Positions 1-8,966 are shown, numbered from the stretch's first letter. The stretch is DNA of 64,000 nucleotides from Pseudarthrobacter sp. ATCC 49987 (GCF_009928425.1 NZ_JAABNS010000001.1:2852001-2916000), one strand, 5' to 3'. The notes: generated from the sequence alone by a model not told the origin. Translations and numbers: made by a program.

Positions 1-15
1 GACTAAGGACCACTG

Positions 16-1491
16 ATGACTCTTCTTTCAACCTCTGAACCGCTCGACGTCGACGGGCTGACGGTGCCCCGCCAGCTGCTGATCGCCGGAAACTGGCAGG
101 ACGCCAGCGGCGGTGACACTGTCGAGGTGATCAACCCCTCCGACGCTTCCGCCATCACCGGCATCGCCGACGCCGACGTCGAAGACGGCCTCGCTGCTGT
201 CGACGCCGCGGCCGCAGCCTTCCCGGACTGGGCCGCAACGCCGCCGCGCCGGCGCGCCGAAATCCTGCGCCGCTGCTTCGAACTCATGACCGAGCGCAGC
301 GAGCAAATCGCCCACCTCATCTCCCTCGAAAACGGCAAGGCCCTGGCCGACGCCCGCGGGGAAGTGGCGTACGCCGCCGAATTCTTCCGCTGGTACGCCG
401 AAGAAGCGGTCCGGATCATCGGCGATGTGTCCGTCTCGCCGTCGGGCGCCAACCGGATCCTGGTCCAGCACATGCCGATCGGCGTCTGCGTGCTGATCAC
501 CCCCTGGAACTTCCCGGCTGCCATGGCCACCCGGAAGCTGGCACCGGCCTTGGCCGCCGGCTGCACCGCCGTGCTGAAGCCCGCCACGCTCACGCCGCTG
601 ACCACCCTGGCGATCGCCCAGCTGATGATCGACGCCGGTGTCCCCGCCGGCGTCGTCAACGTCATCACCACGAGCAAAACCAGCGAGGTCATGACCCCGA
701 TCCTCGCGGACCCCCGGGTTCGCAAGCTGTCCTTCACCGGTTCCACCAGCGTGGGACGCCACCTGCTGCGCCAGGCAGCCGACAACGTGCTCAAGTGCTC
801 CATGGAACTCGGCGGCAACGCTCCGTTCCTCGTCTTCGATGACGCAGACCTCGATCTGGCCCTCGACGGCGCCATGATTGCCAAGATGCGCAACGGCGGC
901 CAGGCATGCACCGCCGCCAACCGGATCTACGTCCAGCGCGGCATCCACGATGAGTTCGCCCGCCGTCTTGCGGAACGTATGGGCGCCATGCGCGTGGGCC
1001 CGGGCACCGACGCCGACACCGAGGTCGGTCCGCTCGTGGATGAGGCCAGCGTCCGCAAAGTCGACTCGCTGGTCCGCGACGCGGTCAGCCAGGGAGCCAG
1101 GCTCCTCGCCGGCGGCAAGGCCATCGACGGCGCCGGGTACTACTACCCGCCCACTGTCGTGACCAACGTGCCGCTGCACGCCCGCATGGTCAGTGAGGAA
1201 ATCTTCGGACCGGTGGCCTCGGTCATCCCCTTCGACACCGAAGAGGAAGTCATCGCCGCCGCCAACGACTCCGAGTACGGCCTCGCAGCCTACGTGTTCA
1301 CAGAGGACCTTCGCCGCGGACTCAGGGTCTCCGAGCGCATCGAAAGCGGCATGGTGGCCCTCAACCGAGGACTCGTCTCCGATCCCGCAGCACCCTTCGG
1401 CGGAGTCAAGCAGAGCGGCCTCGGCCGCGAAGGTGCCCACCAGGGCCTGCTGGACTTCACCGAAACCAAATACATCGCCCTCGACTGGTAG
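16..1491 (+). CDS. gabD: NAD(P)-dependent succinate-semialdehyde dehydrogenase-like aldehyde dehydrogenase
   Basis: This is a full-length 491-residue class-3-fold aldehyde dehydrogenase. It should oxidise an aldehyde (most likely succinate semialdehyde or a close relative) to the acid with NAD(P)+ in the cytoplasm. The general base Glu lies in MELGGNAP (about residue 264), the catalytic Cys in NGGQACTAAN (about 298), and the cofactor-site motif TPWNFP is near 168. The ATG at 16 follows AAGGA at 5-9. The MHS-type transporter gene begins 41 bases after the stop, so the two are probably co-transcribed and the transporter may import a precursor. The family is certain; the exact aldehyde is inferred from overall resemblance to GabD and is less sure. 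Any upstream operon members lie outside the window. Confidence 0.88.
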   Translation: MTLLSTSEPLDVDGLTVPRQLLIAGNWQDASGGDTVEVINPSDASAITGIADADVEDGLAAVDAAAAAFPDWAATPPRRRAEILRRCFELMTERSEQIAHLISLENGKALADARGEVAYAAEFFRWYAEEAVRIIGDVSVSPSGANRILVQHMPIGVCVLITPWNFPAAMATRKLAPALAAGCTAVLKPATLTPLTTLAIAQLMIDAGVPAGVVNVITTSKTSEVMTPILADPRVRKLSFTGSTSVGRHLLRQAADNVLKCSMELGGNAPFLVFDDADLDLALDGAMIAKMRNGGQACTAANRIYVQRGIHDEFARRLAERMGAMRVGPGTDADTEVGPLVDEASVRKVDSLVRDAVSQGARLLAGGKAIDGAGYYYPPTVVTNVPLHARMVSEEIFGPVASVIPFDTEEEVIAAANDSEYGLAAYVFTEDLRRGLRVSERIESGMVALNRGLVSDPAAPFGGVKQSGLGREGAHQGLLDFTETKYIALDW

Positions 1492-1532
1492 CACTGCCGC
1501 TCCCCTTTGTTTCCACCCGAAAGAAAAGACCA

Positions 1533-2906
1533 ATGACGATCTCCACTTCCAAAGCCAAGACGAAGGCGCCCTGGCGCGTTCCGGCAGCCAGCTTCATCGG
1601 CACCACCATCGAATGGTACGACTACTACATCTTCGGCCTGCTCGCCGCCACTGGCGTCTTCAGCCGCCTGTACTTCCCCGAACAGGACCCGGCCACCGGG
1701 CTCCTCCTGGCCTTCGTCACGTACGCCGTCGGCTTCGTCGCACGTCCCTTCGGCGGCATGTTCGCCGGCCACTTCGGGGACAAGATTGGCCGCAAGCCCA
1801 TGCTTGTGCTCTCGTTGCTCATCATGGGCTTCGCCACCCTGGCCATGGGGCTGCTTCCCACCTACGCCCAGATCGGCGTCTGGGCTCCCATCCTGCTGAC
1901 GGTGCTGCGCCTCATGCAGGGCTTCGGCGCCGGCGCCGAATGGGCCGGTGCGGCCGTCATCTCCATCGAACACGCGCCTCCCGGCCGGAGCGGGTTCTTC
2001 GGCAGCTTCACCCAGATGGGTGTCCCGGCCGGCATGTTGCTGGCCAACTCCAGCGTCCTTGCCGTCAAGGCCGCCGTGCCGGCGGACGTCTTCGACGCCT
2101 GGGCCTGGCGCCTTCCGTTCCTCCTCAGCGTAATCCTGATCGTGACCGGCATGGTGGTCCGCGCCAAGCTTGAAGACTCCAACGACTTCAAGGAACTCGT
2201 GGAGACGAACCAGACCTCGAAGAAGCCGCTGGGCGAGGCCATGAAGAAGGAATCCAAGGGCATCTGGCTTGTGGTCGGCATGCGGCTTGCAGAAAACTCC
2301 GCCTTCTACCTGTACACGACCTTCTCCGTGGTCTACATCATGAAGACCTTCGGTGCTGAACGCGCCAACCAGGGCACCATGTCTGTCCTGATTGCCTCCG
2401 CCATCGGCGTCTTTGCCGTGCCGCTCTGGGCCATCCTCTCGGACAAGATCGGGCGCAAGCCCCTGTACCTGTTCGGTTCCATCGGCGGACTCCTGTTCTT
2501 CCCGTTGTACTTCGTCATGACGGACACCGGCAGCGCACTGCTGGCAACACTCGCCATCATCATCGGCCTCGCGGTCTTCCACAACTCGATGTACGGCCCC
2601 CAGGCTGCCTTCTTTGCGGAGCTGTTCTCCACCAAGCTGCGCTACAGCGGCGCGTCCATGGGCTACCAGTTCGGCTCGGTCCTGGCCGGCGGCATCGCGC
2701 CTCTGGTCGCCGTGGCCCTGCTCACCGCCGGCAACGGCAAGCCGGGCTGGGTGATCCTGTACTTCAGCATCATCGGCGTCATCACGGTTGTGGCGACCAT
2801 CCTCGCACCGGAAACGCTCGAGAAACTGGACAAGCGCATCACCGCCGCCCAGGAGCTGGACGAGAAAAACGCAGCAATTGCACAGGAGCGCGCCAGCGCT
2901 AACTGA
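1533..2906 (+). CDS. MFS transporter, metabolite:H+ symporter (MHS) family
   Basis: A 457-residue, 12-helix major facilitator. It carries the MHS-type signature IEWYDYYIFG near residue 26, the loop 2-3 motif GHFGDKIGRKP near 80-90, and RLMQGFGAGAEWAGA near 126-140, as in KgtP, ShiA and ProP relatives. Such proteins couple uptake of organic acids or zwitterions to protons at the cytoplasmic membrane. It follows the aldehyde dehydrogenase by 41 bases on the same strand, so its substrate may be a carboxylate or amine broken down through a semialdehyde; that link is inference. The charged tail after residue 425 is predicted cytoplasmic. A hairpin at 2925-2970 closes the unit. Confidence 0.85.
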   Translation: MTISTSKAKTKAPWRVPAASFIGTTIEWYDYYIFGLLAATGVFSRLYFPEQDPATGLLLAFVTYAVGFVARPFGGMFAGHFGDKIGRKPMLVLSLLIMGFATLAMGLLPTYAQIGVWAPILLTVLRLMQGFGAGAEWAGAAVISIEHAPPGRSGFFGSFTQMGVPAGMLLANSSVLAVKAAVPADVFDAWAWRLPFLLSVILIVTGMVVRAKLEDSNDFKELVETNQTSKKPLGEAMKKESKGIWLVVGMRLAENSAFYLYTTFSVVYIMKTFGAERANQGTMSVLIASAIGVFAVPLWAILSDKIGRKPLYLFGSIGGLLFFPLYFVMTDTGSALLATLAIIIGLAVFHNSMYGPQAAFFAELFSTKLRYSGASMGYQFGSVLAGGIAPLVAVALLTAGNGKPGWVILYFSIIGVITVVATILAPETLEKLDKRITAAQELDEKNAAIAQERASAN

Positions 2907-2924
2907 TACTCCCTAAAGTAAGGC

Positions 2925-2970
2925 GGGCGTCGTCCGGGTCAAAGGCAGACCTGGACGGCGCCCTTCTTTC
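2925..2970 (+). terminator. Rho-independent-like terminator after the MHS transporter
   Basis: Arms of about 16 bases (GGGCGTCGTCCGGGTC and GACCTGGACGGCGCCC, pairing with G-U allowances) enclose a 7-base loop and are followed by TTCTTTC. It lies 19 bases after the transporter stop codon. Confidence 0.7.
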
Positions 2971-3132
2971 TGCGCCTTCTACTCCTTGCCGTCGGGACGG
3001 GAGTCCTGACGGCATCGCTGTGTGTTGCCGGGCATGACAAGCACCCTTGCGAGGCAGCGGAACCGCGGGACCTTCCCAGGCCCCATATATAGACTGCTCG
3101 GGTACGTGTCCCTCGACTATTAGGAGAAGTTC

Positions 3133-3486
3133 ATGAGCTACAGCGGAAGTCCGTCCGAGAAGCCGGTCGCAGCCGGTGACCTGGACCGCAGCCATATCGG
3201 TCAGACTGTGAGCTTTGAACCTAACGACTTCACAGTTGTCTTCGGAACACTCTCCGGCATCGCCCGGACGGACGCCATGGTCTACCTGTCTCTTCAGGGC
3301 GTGGGCGGCGGCACCCATCTGAAGGATGAGTACGACTTGCCTGTCGGCCACAACGTCTACGTTCAGATGGATCCCCTGAGCAGTGCGAGCAAAACCCTCT
3401 CGGAGGCAGAACGGGTCATCAAGGAGAAGTTCGACGAGATCAAGAAGAACCTCCGGGACCGGGAACAGAAACCCGGTTCCGAGTAA
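3133..3486 (+). CDS. Small conserved-looking protein of unknown function
   Basis: I do not recognise this 117-residue protein. It has no signal peptide or membrane segment. The middle (about 22-80) looks like a beta-rich domain; the last 30 residues are rich in Glu and Lys and probably helical (LSEAERVIKEKFDEIKKNL). The start is well supported by AGGAGAAG six to seven bases upstream of the ATG, and it sits between two good terminators (2925-2970 and 3504-3542), so it is a single-gene transcript. That arrangement argues for a genuine gene. No function can be proposed from the sequence. Confidence 0.7.
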   Translation: MSYSGSPSEKPVAAGDLDRSHIGQTVSFEPNDFTVVFGTLSGIARTDAMVYLSLQGVGGGTHLKDEYDLPVGHNVYVQMDPLSSASKTLSEAERVIKEKFDEIKKNLRDREQKPGSE

Positions 3487-3503
3487 CCTGGGTCCAGTCA
3501 GCG

Positions 3504-3542
3504 AGGAACCCCGCAGTGCCCGGCACTGCGGGGTTCCTCTGT
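3504..3542 (+). terminator. Strong terminator hairpin
   Basis: A perfect 17-base inverted repeat (AGGAACCCCGCAGTGCC and its complement) with almost no spacer, ending in TTCCTCTG, directly after the gene ending at 3486. Confidence 0.8.
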
Positions 3543-3580
3543 TTGTCGTTGCGCCCGGGGCGCCGCCCATAAGATGAGGC

Positions 3581-4462
3581 ATGGACTTTGAGGACACGCT
3601 CTGGACGGTTTTGGGGGCCGGGCTGGTTCTGCTGATGCTCGTCGACGTCTTTCGTACGCTGCTTTATCCCCACGGTTCCGGTCCTGTGGGCCGGGCGATC
3701 ATGCGTGGATTCTGGCTGGTGTCGAGAAAACTGCGGGGCCGGGGCTCCTTCATCGCAGCACCTTTGGCCATGGCGGCTGTCATTGGCGCATGGGCGGGCC
3801 TCGCGGCCATCGGCTGGGCCCTGCTGTACTTGCCGCATCTGACGGACGGTTTTGTTTACGGACCCGGGATTCCGCTGCGGGCCGACTTTGCCGAAGCCCT
3901 CTACATCTCCCTGGTCACTCTCTCCACGGTGGGGTTCGGCGATATCGTTGCAGTGCATCCGCTGCTCAGGCTGGTTGTGGCCCTCCAGGCCGTCACCGGT
4001 TTCGGGTTGCTGACAGCAACGGTCACCTGGATCCTGCAGATGTACCCGGCCCTTAACCGCCGCCGGGCCCTTGCCCACGAGCTGAACCTGTTCAGGGAGG
4101 CTGCCGGTCCTGCAGGTGTTCTGTCCCTGGAACCCCGGCATGCCGCCGGGCTGCTGGAGTCAATGGCCGGAAACGTAGCTTTGGTGAGCATCGATCTGCT
4201 TGCGTTCCATGAAACCTACTACTTCCGTGAAGTCGAGCAGCGCGGCTCCTTGCCGGCCACAGTCGCCTACGCCCAGGAGCTGGCCTCCCAGGCCCAGCGC
4301 AGCGACAACCCTGAGCTCCAGTTCGCCGGACGGATGCTCCGCGCGGCGCTGGACGGACTCGCGGACGTCCTTCGCGGGAAGTTCGGCCATTCAGGAGCCA
4401 CCTCTTCTGATGTGTTCGACAGCTACGAATTGCACCACCGTCACCTGCGGGGCGGGAACTAG
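3581..4462 (+). CDS. Two-TM potassium channel family protein
   Basis: A 293-residue membrane protein. After an N-terminal hydrophobic helix (about 8-28) and a second (about 60-88) comes a pore loop with the selectivity filter TVGFGD at residues 116-121, then a final helix (about 128-150). This is the Ion_trans_2 arrangement and predicts K+ conduction across the cytoplasmic membrane, probably as a tetramer. The region after residue 160 is a soluble helical domain with no RCK/TrkA nucleotide-binding signature, so gating is unknown. It stands alone on its strand, with a terminator just upstream. GFGD instead of GYGD is common in bacterial channels. Confidence 0.82.
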   Translation: MDFEDTLWTVLGAGLVLLMLVDVFRTLLYPHGSGPVGRAIMRGFWLVSRKLRGRGSFIAAPLAMAAVIGAWAGLAAIGWALLYLPHLTDGFVYGPGIPLRADFAEALYISLVTLSTVGFGDIVAVHPLLRLVVALQAVTGFGLLTATVTWILQMYPALNRRRALAHELNLFREAAGPAGVLSLEPRHAAGLLESMAGNVALVSIDLLAFHETYYFREVEQRGSLPATVAYAQELASQAQRSDNPELQFAGRMLRAALDGLADVLRGKFGHSGATSSDVFDSYELHHRHLRGGN

Positions 4463-4622
4463 ACGCGAACTAGCGGGCGGGCACTGATTTCCAAGTGCCG
4501 CGTTCTCATCGTTCGTAGCTACGCTGAAACCGGCTCCCGCCTTGGTCGCGGAAGCCGGCTCCCTTCGGTTCGCTGCTGGCGGCAGCGCTGCTTTGCGTCG
4601 TTGATCGGTGCGGGACTGCGGC

Positions 4623-5003
4623 CTACGCGCGCTGGGCGATGTTGATGATGTTTCCCTCGCTATCCAGGAACCAGGCTGCCTTCCCCCAGTCGGCGGTGGC
4701 AACGCCGTTCTCCGTCTTCAGGCCGGGAAAATCGTAGTCTTCAAAGACGACGCCGCGGCCCCGCAGTTCCTCCATCTCGCCTTCGAGATTGTCCGTTTCC
4801 CAGCCCATCTGGGTGTTCTTCGCTGACCCGGCATTATCTGTCTGGTAAACGAGGAAGCGGGTTCCCTGGCCGCAGCTGTACATGAGGCTGCCCTCCTCCA
4901 TGGATTCGGAGGGTTCGATTCCCAGCTTGTCCCGGTAGAAGTCCTTCGCCCTGTTGATGTCCTTCGCGGGGAGGACAGCCATGATGTTTGAGTCCTTGAG
5001 CAT
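4623..5003 (-). CDS. VOC (glyoxalase/bleomycin-resistance) family protein
   Basis: A 126-residue single-domain vicinal-oxygen-chelate protein. The N-terminal motif AVLPAKDINRAKDFYRDKLG and the C-terminal end WFLDSEGNIINI are typical of the paired beta-alpha-beta-beta-beta units. VOC proteins act as metal-dependent isomerases, dioxygenases or binders of small electrophiles and antibiotics; the metal set cannot be assigned with confidence here. It is transcribed alone toward the potassium channel gene. Its substrate is unknown. Confidence 0.8.
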   Translation of the reverse strand: MLKDSNIMAVLPAKDINRAKDFYRDKLGIEPSESMEEGSLMYSCGQGTRFLVYQTDNAGSAKNTQMGWETDNLEGEMEELRGRGVVFEDYDFPGLKTENGVATADWGKAAWFLDSEGNIINIAQRA

Positions 5004-5307
5004 GATGATTCCCTTCTGTGCGTTGATGATCGCAGCGATGGTGTTGCTCCCCCCGGTTTTGGTCCCCGGATTCCTTGTCCGAGGCCCGTGACCGCCCCTT
5101 TGCGCCGAGCCGGGGCAGCCACCTGGGACTCTTCAACGCCGCGCCACCCAGAACCAGCGGGAGGGGTCCCCGAAGCTTATGTGGCCATTATGGACCGATT
5201 TGGTCCGGCGGAAAATGGGGTGGCTGGCACCCGGCTGACGTCCTGAGCGCAGCGCCGCCGTGTCGGCCGCACCGCTTCCGTCAGCTTCCGCAGGATGACA
5301 GAGTTGA
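5004..5307. other. 304-base intergenic region between divergent VOC and SRPBCC genes
   Basis: No convincing gene is seen here. The only structure I note is the dyad at 5192-5206. Both flanking promoters must lie in this stretch, but I see no clear -35/-10 pair. Confidence 0.5.
5192..5206. promoter_or_regulatory. Candidate operator dyad GGACC-N5-GGTCC
   Basis: A perfect 5-base inverted repeat with a 5-base spacer, TGGACCGATTTGGTCCGG, lies between two divergent genes. It resembles GntR/MocR-type operators in general form, but no such regulator is encoded in the window, so this is speculative. Confidence 0.25.
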
Positions 5308-5763
5308 ATGATGAATGAGGAAACTGGTGGGCTGGTCCTGAACCTCGAATACACGCTCGATGCTCCCCCGGAAGAAGTCTTCAGGATGCTGACGGAATCG
5401 ACCGAACTGGTGAAGTGGTGGGGTCCGCACGGCTTCACCATCCCTGCAGCCGAATTGAGCCTCACGGAAGGCGGCGGCTACCGGTTCCGCATGACGCCGC
5501 CGGACGGCGAGCCGTTCCACCTCTCGGGCGAGTTCCTGGAGGTCGATCCCCCATGGCGCCTGGTGTACACATTCCGCTGGGAGGAACCGACGCCGGATGA
5601 CCGGGAAACCGTCGTCGACCTTGCACTCGGGAGTACCGGCGAAGCCACTCACCTGGTGCTCTCGCAGGGCCCGTTCCTGACGGAGGAACGGCTGGCTCTG
5701 CACCGCGACGGCTGGACGGAGTCGTTCGAGAAATTGCAGGCGGTCTTAGACAGTCGCACCTGA
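5308..5763 (+). CDS. SRPBCC (AHSA1/START-like) domain protein
   Basis: A 151-residue single-domain helix-grip protein. The start LEYTLDAPPEEVFRMLTEST, the WWGPHGF motif and the FEKLQAVL C-terminal helix are characteristic of the activator-of-Hsp90-like SRPBCC group, which binds hydrophobic ligands in a deep cavity. Members are often encoded behind an ArsR regulator; none is present here. Two ATGs, 5308 and 5311, are possible starts. The DinB-family gene follows 51 bases downstream on the same strand, so they may be co-transcribed. The ligand is unknown. Confidence 0.8.
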   Translation: MMNEETGGLVLNLEYTLDAPPEEVFRMLTESTELVKWWGPHGFTIPAAELSLTEGGGYRFRMTPPDGEPFHLSGEFLEVDPPWRLVYTFRWEEPTPDDRETVVDLALGSTGEATHLVLSQGPFLTEERLALHRDGWTESFEKLQAVLDSRT

Positions 5764-5814
5764 CAACGCCGTCTGGTGCTGCGGGACTGACGCGACCATG
5801 GCAAAGTTGCTGGC

Positions 5815-6573
5815 ATGGCAGCTTTCAGTCAGTCCGATGACCTGCAGGGAGCACAATTCGTCGACGTGAACCTGCGGGGCGCCCGGTTCGTCCGGTCGGA
5901 CCTGTCCGGCGCGGTGATGCGCGGGGTGGACGTGGCCGGGGCGGACATCGATGCGCCGTGGCTGTTGGAGGGCGGGAACGTCCTTCGCGTCAACGGCGTC
6001 GACGTGGTCCCCTTCGTCGAGGCCGAACTCAACCGCCGATTCCCCGGCCGCACCGAAAAACGCGCGGGAGATCCGGATGGTCTTCGTGCCGCCTGGGCCG
6101 CGCTTGAGCGGACCTGGTCGGCGACGCTCGAGCGGGCCGCGGCCATGCCGGCGGGCACGGTCGAGATCTCGGTGGATGGTGAATGGTCCTTCGCCCAAAC
6201 GCTGCGTCACCTGTTCATGGCTACGGACACGTGGCTTGGCCGGGCGATCCTGGAGATCGAACAGCCGTATCACCCCATCGGTCAGCCACATGCAGAGTAC
6301 GAGACCGACGGCTACGATCTGGCGGTCTTCTCGGCGGCCGCACCCTCGTACGCGGAGGTGCTCGAGGCCCGGGCCGGCCGGGTAGCCATGGTGCGCGACT
6401 TCCTCGCCGCTGTCACCCCGGCGGACCTGTCCCTGGCCCGCAAGAACCCCTGGGGCCCGGAGCATGTGGTGACGGTCCTGTCCTGCCTGCACACAATTCT
6501 CGAGGAGGAGTGGGAGCACCACCGCTACGCCGTCCGCGACCTGGGGGCGATCGAAGCGGGGTCACACCTGTAG
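5815..6573 (+). CDS. Pentapeptide-repeat plus DinB-like four-helix protein
   Basis: A 252-residue protein with two parts. Residues about 10-48 contain pentapeptide-type repeats (A(D/N)LxG pattern: LQGAQF, LRGARF, LSGAVM). Residues about 85-245 form a DinB-like four-helix bundle, with His in LRHLFMATD and in EEEWEHHRYAVRDL, the positions where this family binds a divalent metal. DinB proteins are often thiol-dependent S-transferases or unassigned metalloproteins. The gene follows the SRPBCC gene closely. Family assignment is good; the biochemical role is unknown. Confidence 0.75.
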   Translation: MAAFSQSDDLQGAQFVDVNLRGARFVRSDLSGAVMRGVDVAGADIDAPWLLEGGNVLRVNGVDVVPFVEAELNRRFPGRTEKRAGDPDGLRAAWAALERTWSATLERAAAMPAGTVEISVDGEWSFAQTLRHLFMATDTWLGRAILEIEQPYHPIGQPHAEYETDGYDLAVFSAAAPSYAEVLEARAGRVAMVRDFLAAVTPADLSLARKNPWGPEHVVTVLSCLHTILEEEWEHHRYAVRDLGAIEAGSHL

Positions 6574-6714
6574 AGCCAACGTCCGCAGCCGGCGCGGCGA
6601 TGAAGTGTTCACCCGCGGTCCAGTCCCCCGAACACAGCAGTCCACCTCGCCTCCCTACGGTTGTCGGGTCGCCGGCGCAGTGCCGGCAACCGTCACCCAG
6701 GAGGAACCATCACC

Positions 6715-7628
6715 ATGCGCACAATCCTGACTGCCGCGGCCACCGCCGCGCTCGTCGCCTCTTTGGCGAGCCCCGCCGTCGCCGCTTCACACGCCGAAGC
6801 CGGCTCGGCGCCGTCGTCGAACGCTGCCGGAACGGCTGCCGAGAAGTCAACAACCGGCATCAAGACCAAGGAGAGCAACGGTTCCTTCGACCTCCAGTCC
6901 CATCGGGGAGGCCGCGGCGAGTGGACCGAGGAATCCCTGGCCGCCTTCGCCAACTCGCTGAAGCTGGGAGTGACAACCCTGGAACTGGACACCCACCTCA
7001 CGTCCGACGGCAAGACCATCGTCTGGCACGACGACACCATCCAGGCCGACAAGTGCGCTGACACCGCGCCGGCCGCGCCGGGCGACGCCGCCTTCCCGTA
7101 TGTCGGCGACCGGGTTGCCGAGCTGTCGCTGGTCCAGATCAAGACCCTGGACTGCAGTTTCACCCAGTTGACGGGTTTCCCGGAGCAGGACGTGATCGAG
7201 GGCAACCGGATCGCCGAGCTCAAGGACGTGTTCCAGCTGGTGCGCGACACCGACGCCAAAAAGGTCCGCTTCAACATCGAGACCAAGGTGGAGGCCGGCA
7301 AGTCCGGCGGCGAGGGCATGGTGGCCCTGACCCAGGCCGTGGTCGCGGAGATCCAGGCGTCCGCGGCGGATCCCTCGCCAAGGCAGCGGCCGCCCAGGGC
7401 TACGACGTCATCTCCCCCGCCTTCCGCTCCGTGACCCCCGCAATGATCGCTGAGGCCCACGAGCTCGGCCTGCCCGTCATCCCCTGGACCGTCAACACCA
7501 CCGCGGACATGAACCGGCTGATGGACCTCGGCGTCGACGGCATCATCAGTGACTACCCCACCCGCCTGCGCGCCGTCATGGAAGAGCGCGGCCTGAAGCT
7601 CCCGAAGGCCTACGCACCGAAGGTCTAG
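6715..7628 (+). pseudogene. glpQ: Glycerophosphodiester phosphodiesterase, internally deleted and frameshifted
   Basis: The ATG at 6715 has AGGAGG about 10 bases upstream and opens a secreted protein with signal peptide MRTILTAAATAALVASLASP. The N-terminal half has the GDPD hallmarks QSHRGGRG, LELDTHLTSDG and VWHDD. Near 7360-7373 the frame changes: QASAAD in the first frame runs into SLAKAAAAQGYDVISPAF in another, which continues to the family C-terminus at 7628. Compared with normal GDPD enzymes (about 370-400 residues) roughly 60-80 residues of the TIM barrel are missing at the junction, so this is more than a single-base slip. An intact enzyme would release glycerol-3-phosphate from phosphodiesters outside the cell. 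Probably inactive, unless the assembly collapsed a segment. Confidence 0.75.
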
Positions 7629-7769
7629 ACGCACGACGGCGGCGGGCGGCTGCCTCACGACGCCGCCCGCACGTGAATTTGCAGAATTCCGGCACTCCCG
7701 GGGCGTGATGTTCGTTGGTCTAGGTGACCAGCCCCGCCGACCATACCGGCCGACACCAAATGAGGCAGC

Positions 7770-8966
7770 ATGCAAGTCCCCACCATTGTCTGGATATTCA
7801 CGATCATCGGAATAGTGGGCCTGCTGGCCTTCGATTTCTTTTTCCACGTCCGCAAGGCCCACACCCCCACCCTGCGCGAATCGGCCATCTGGTCGTCGAT
7901 CTACGTCGGCCTCGCCCTGCTGTTCGGCGTCGGCGTCCTGGTTTTCGGCGGCGTCGACATGGGAACGGAGTACTTCGCCGGCTACGTCACGGAGAAGGCC
8001 CTCTCCGTCGACAACCTCTTCGTTTTCCTCATCATCATGGCCAGCTTCCGGGTTCCCCGCGCCGACCAGCAGAAGGTGCTGCTGTTCGGGATCGTCTTCT
8101 CGCTGATCGCGCGGACGGCGTTCATTTTCCTCGGCGCCGCCCTGATCAACAGCTTCTCCTGGGTGTTCTACATCTTCGGCCTCATCCTGCTGCTCACGGC
8201 GGGCAACCTGCTCCGGCCGAATGCGCACGACGACGACTCCGACGGGCTCATCGTCCGGCTGGCCAAGAAATTCCTCCCCGCTTCCTCGCACTACGACGGC
8301 GACAAACTGTTCACGGTCGAAAACGGCAAGCGCGTCCTCACCCCGATGCTCCTGGTTATGCTAGCCATCGGCGGGACGGACATCCTGTTTGCGCTTGACT
8401 CGATTCCCGCCATCTTCGGCCTGACCCAGAACGTTTTTGTTGTCTTCACGGCCACGGCGTTCTCCCTGATGGGCCTGCGGCAGCTGTTCTTCCTGATCGA
8501 CGGTCTGCTGGACCGGCTGATCTACCTGTCCTACGGCCTCGCCGCCGTCCTGGGATTCATCGGCGTCAAACTGGTCCTGCACGCCCTCCACGAGAACAAC
8601 CTGCCGTTCATCAACGACGGCGAACACGTCACCGTCCTCGAAATCAGCACGGGCACCTCGCTCCTGGTGATCCTCGGAGTTCTCACCGTCACCGTCCTCG
8701 CTTCCATCTTCAGCCCCAAGGGCAAGGCGAAGAACGCCGTCTCGGGCGCCAAGCGGCACGCCGTCGACTACCTGGACCTCAACTACGAAACCGACATCGT
8801 GGAACGGGAACGGATCTTCGCCAAGATGGTCAGCGAAGAAGAGCAGCTGCGGGCCCTGCCGGAGAAGTACAAGCGGCTCATCCGCCATGAAACCGAGGTC
8901 AGGGACCTGCTGCACCGTGCCCACGCCGAACACGACAAGGCCCTCCAGCGGGAGGAACAGCGCTAA
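7770..8966 (+). CDS. TerC family integral membrane protein (copy 1)
   Basis: A 398-residue membrane protein with about nine helices. It shows the TerC family signatures FDFFFHVRKAHTP near residue 18, EYFAGYVTEKALSVDNLF near 70-88 and DILFALDSIPAIFGL near 203-217, whose acidic residues are thought to bind metal. TerC/Alx/YkoY relatives export Mn2+ or supply metal to exoenzymes. After the last helix there is a long charged cytoplasmic tail (about 320-398) not usual in the shortest members. Unlike the second TerC gene (38684), I find no riboswitch in its 140-base upstream region. The terminator at 9012-9057 follows. Confidence 0.85.
   Translation: MQVPTIVWIFTIIGIVGLLAFDFFFHVRKAHTPTLRESAIWSSIYVGLALLFGVGVLVFGGVDMGTEYFAGYVTEKALSVDNLFVFLIIMASFRVPRADQQKVLLFGIVFSLIARTAFIFLGAALINSFSWVFYIFGLILLLTAGNLLRPNAHDDDSDGLIVRLAKKFLPASSHYDGDKLFTVENGKRVLTPMLLVMLAIGGTDILFALDSIPAIFGLTQNVFVVFTATAFSLMGLRQLFFLIDGLLDRLIYLSYGLAAVLGFIGVKLVLHALHENNLPFINDGEHVTVLEISTGTSLLVILGVLTVTVLASIFSPKGKAKNAVSGAKRHAVDYLDLNYETDIVERERIFAKMVSEEEQLRALPEKYKRLIRHETEVRDLLHRAHAEHDKALQREEQR

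Noticed and set aside
28..1533. Minus-strand 501-codon frame opposite the aldehyde dehydrogenase
   Set aside because: The plus strand encodes a full, motif-complete dehydrogenase; the antisense frame is His/Gly-rich shadow sequence.
7629..7769. A riboswitch in front of TerC copy 1
   Set aside because: No GGAGTA/AAGA pairing like that at 38557-38648 is present.
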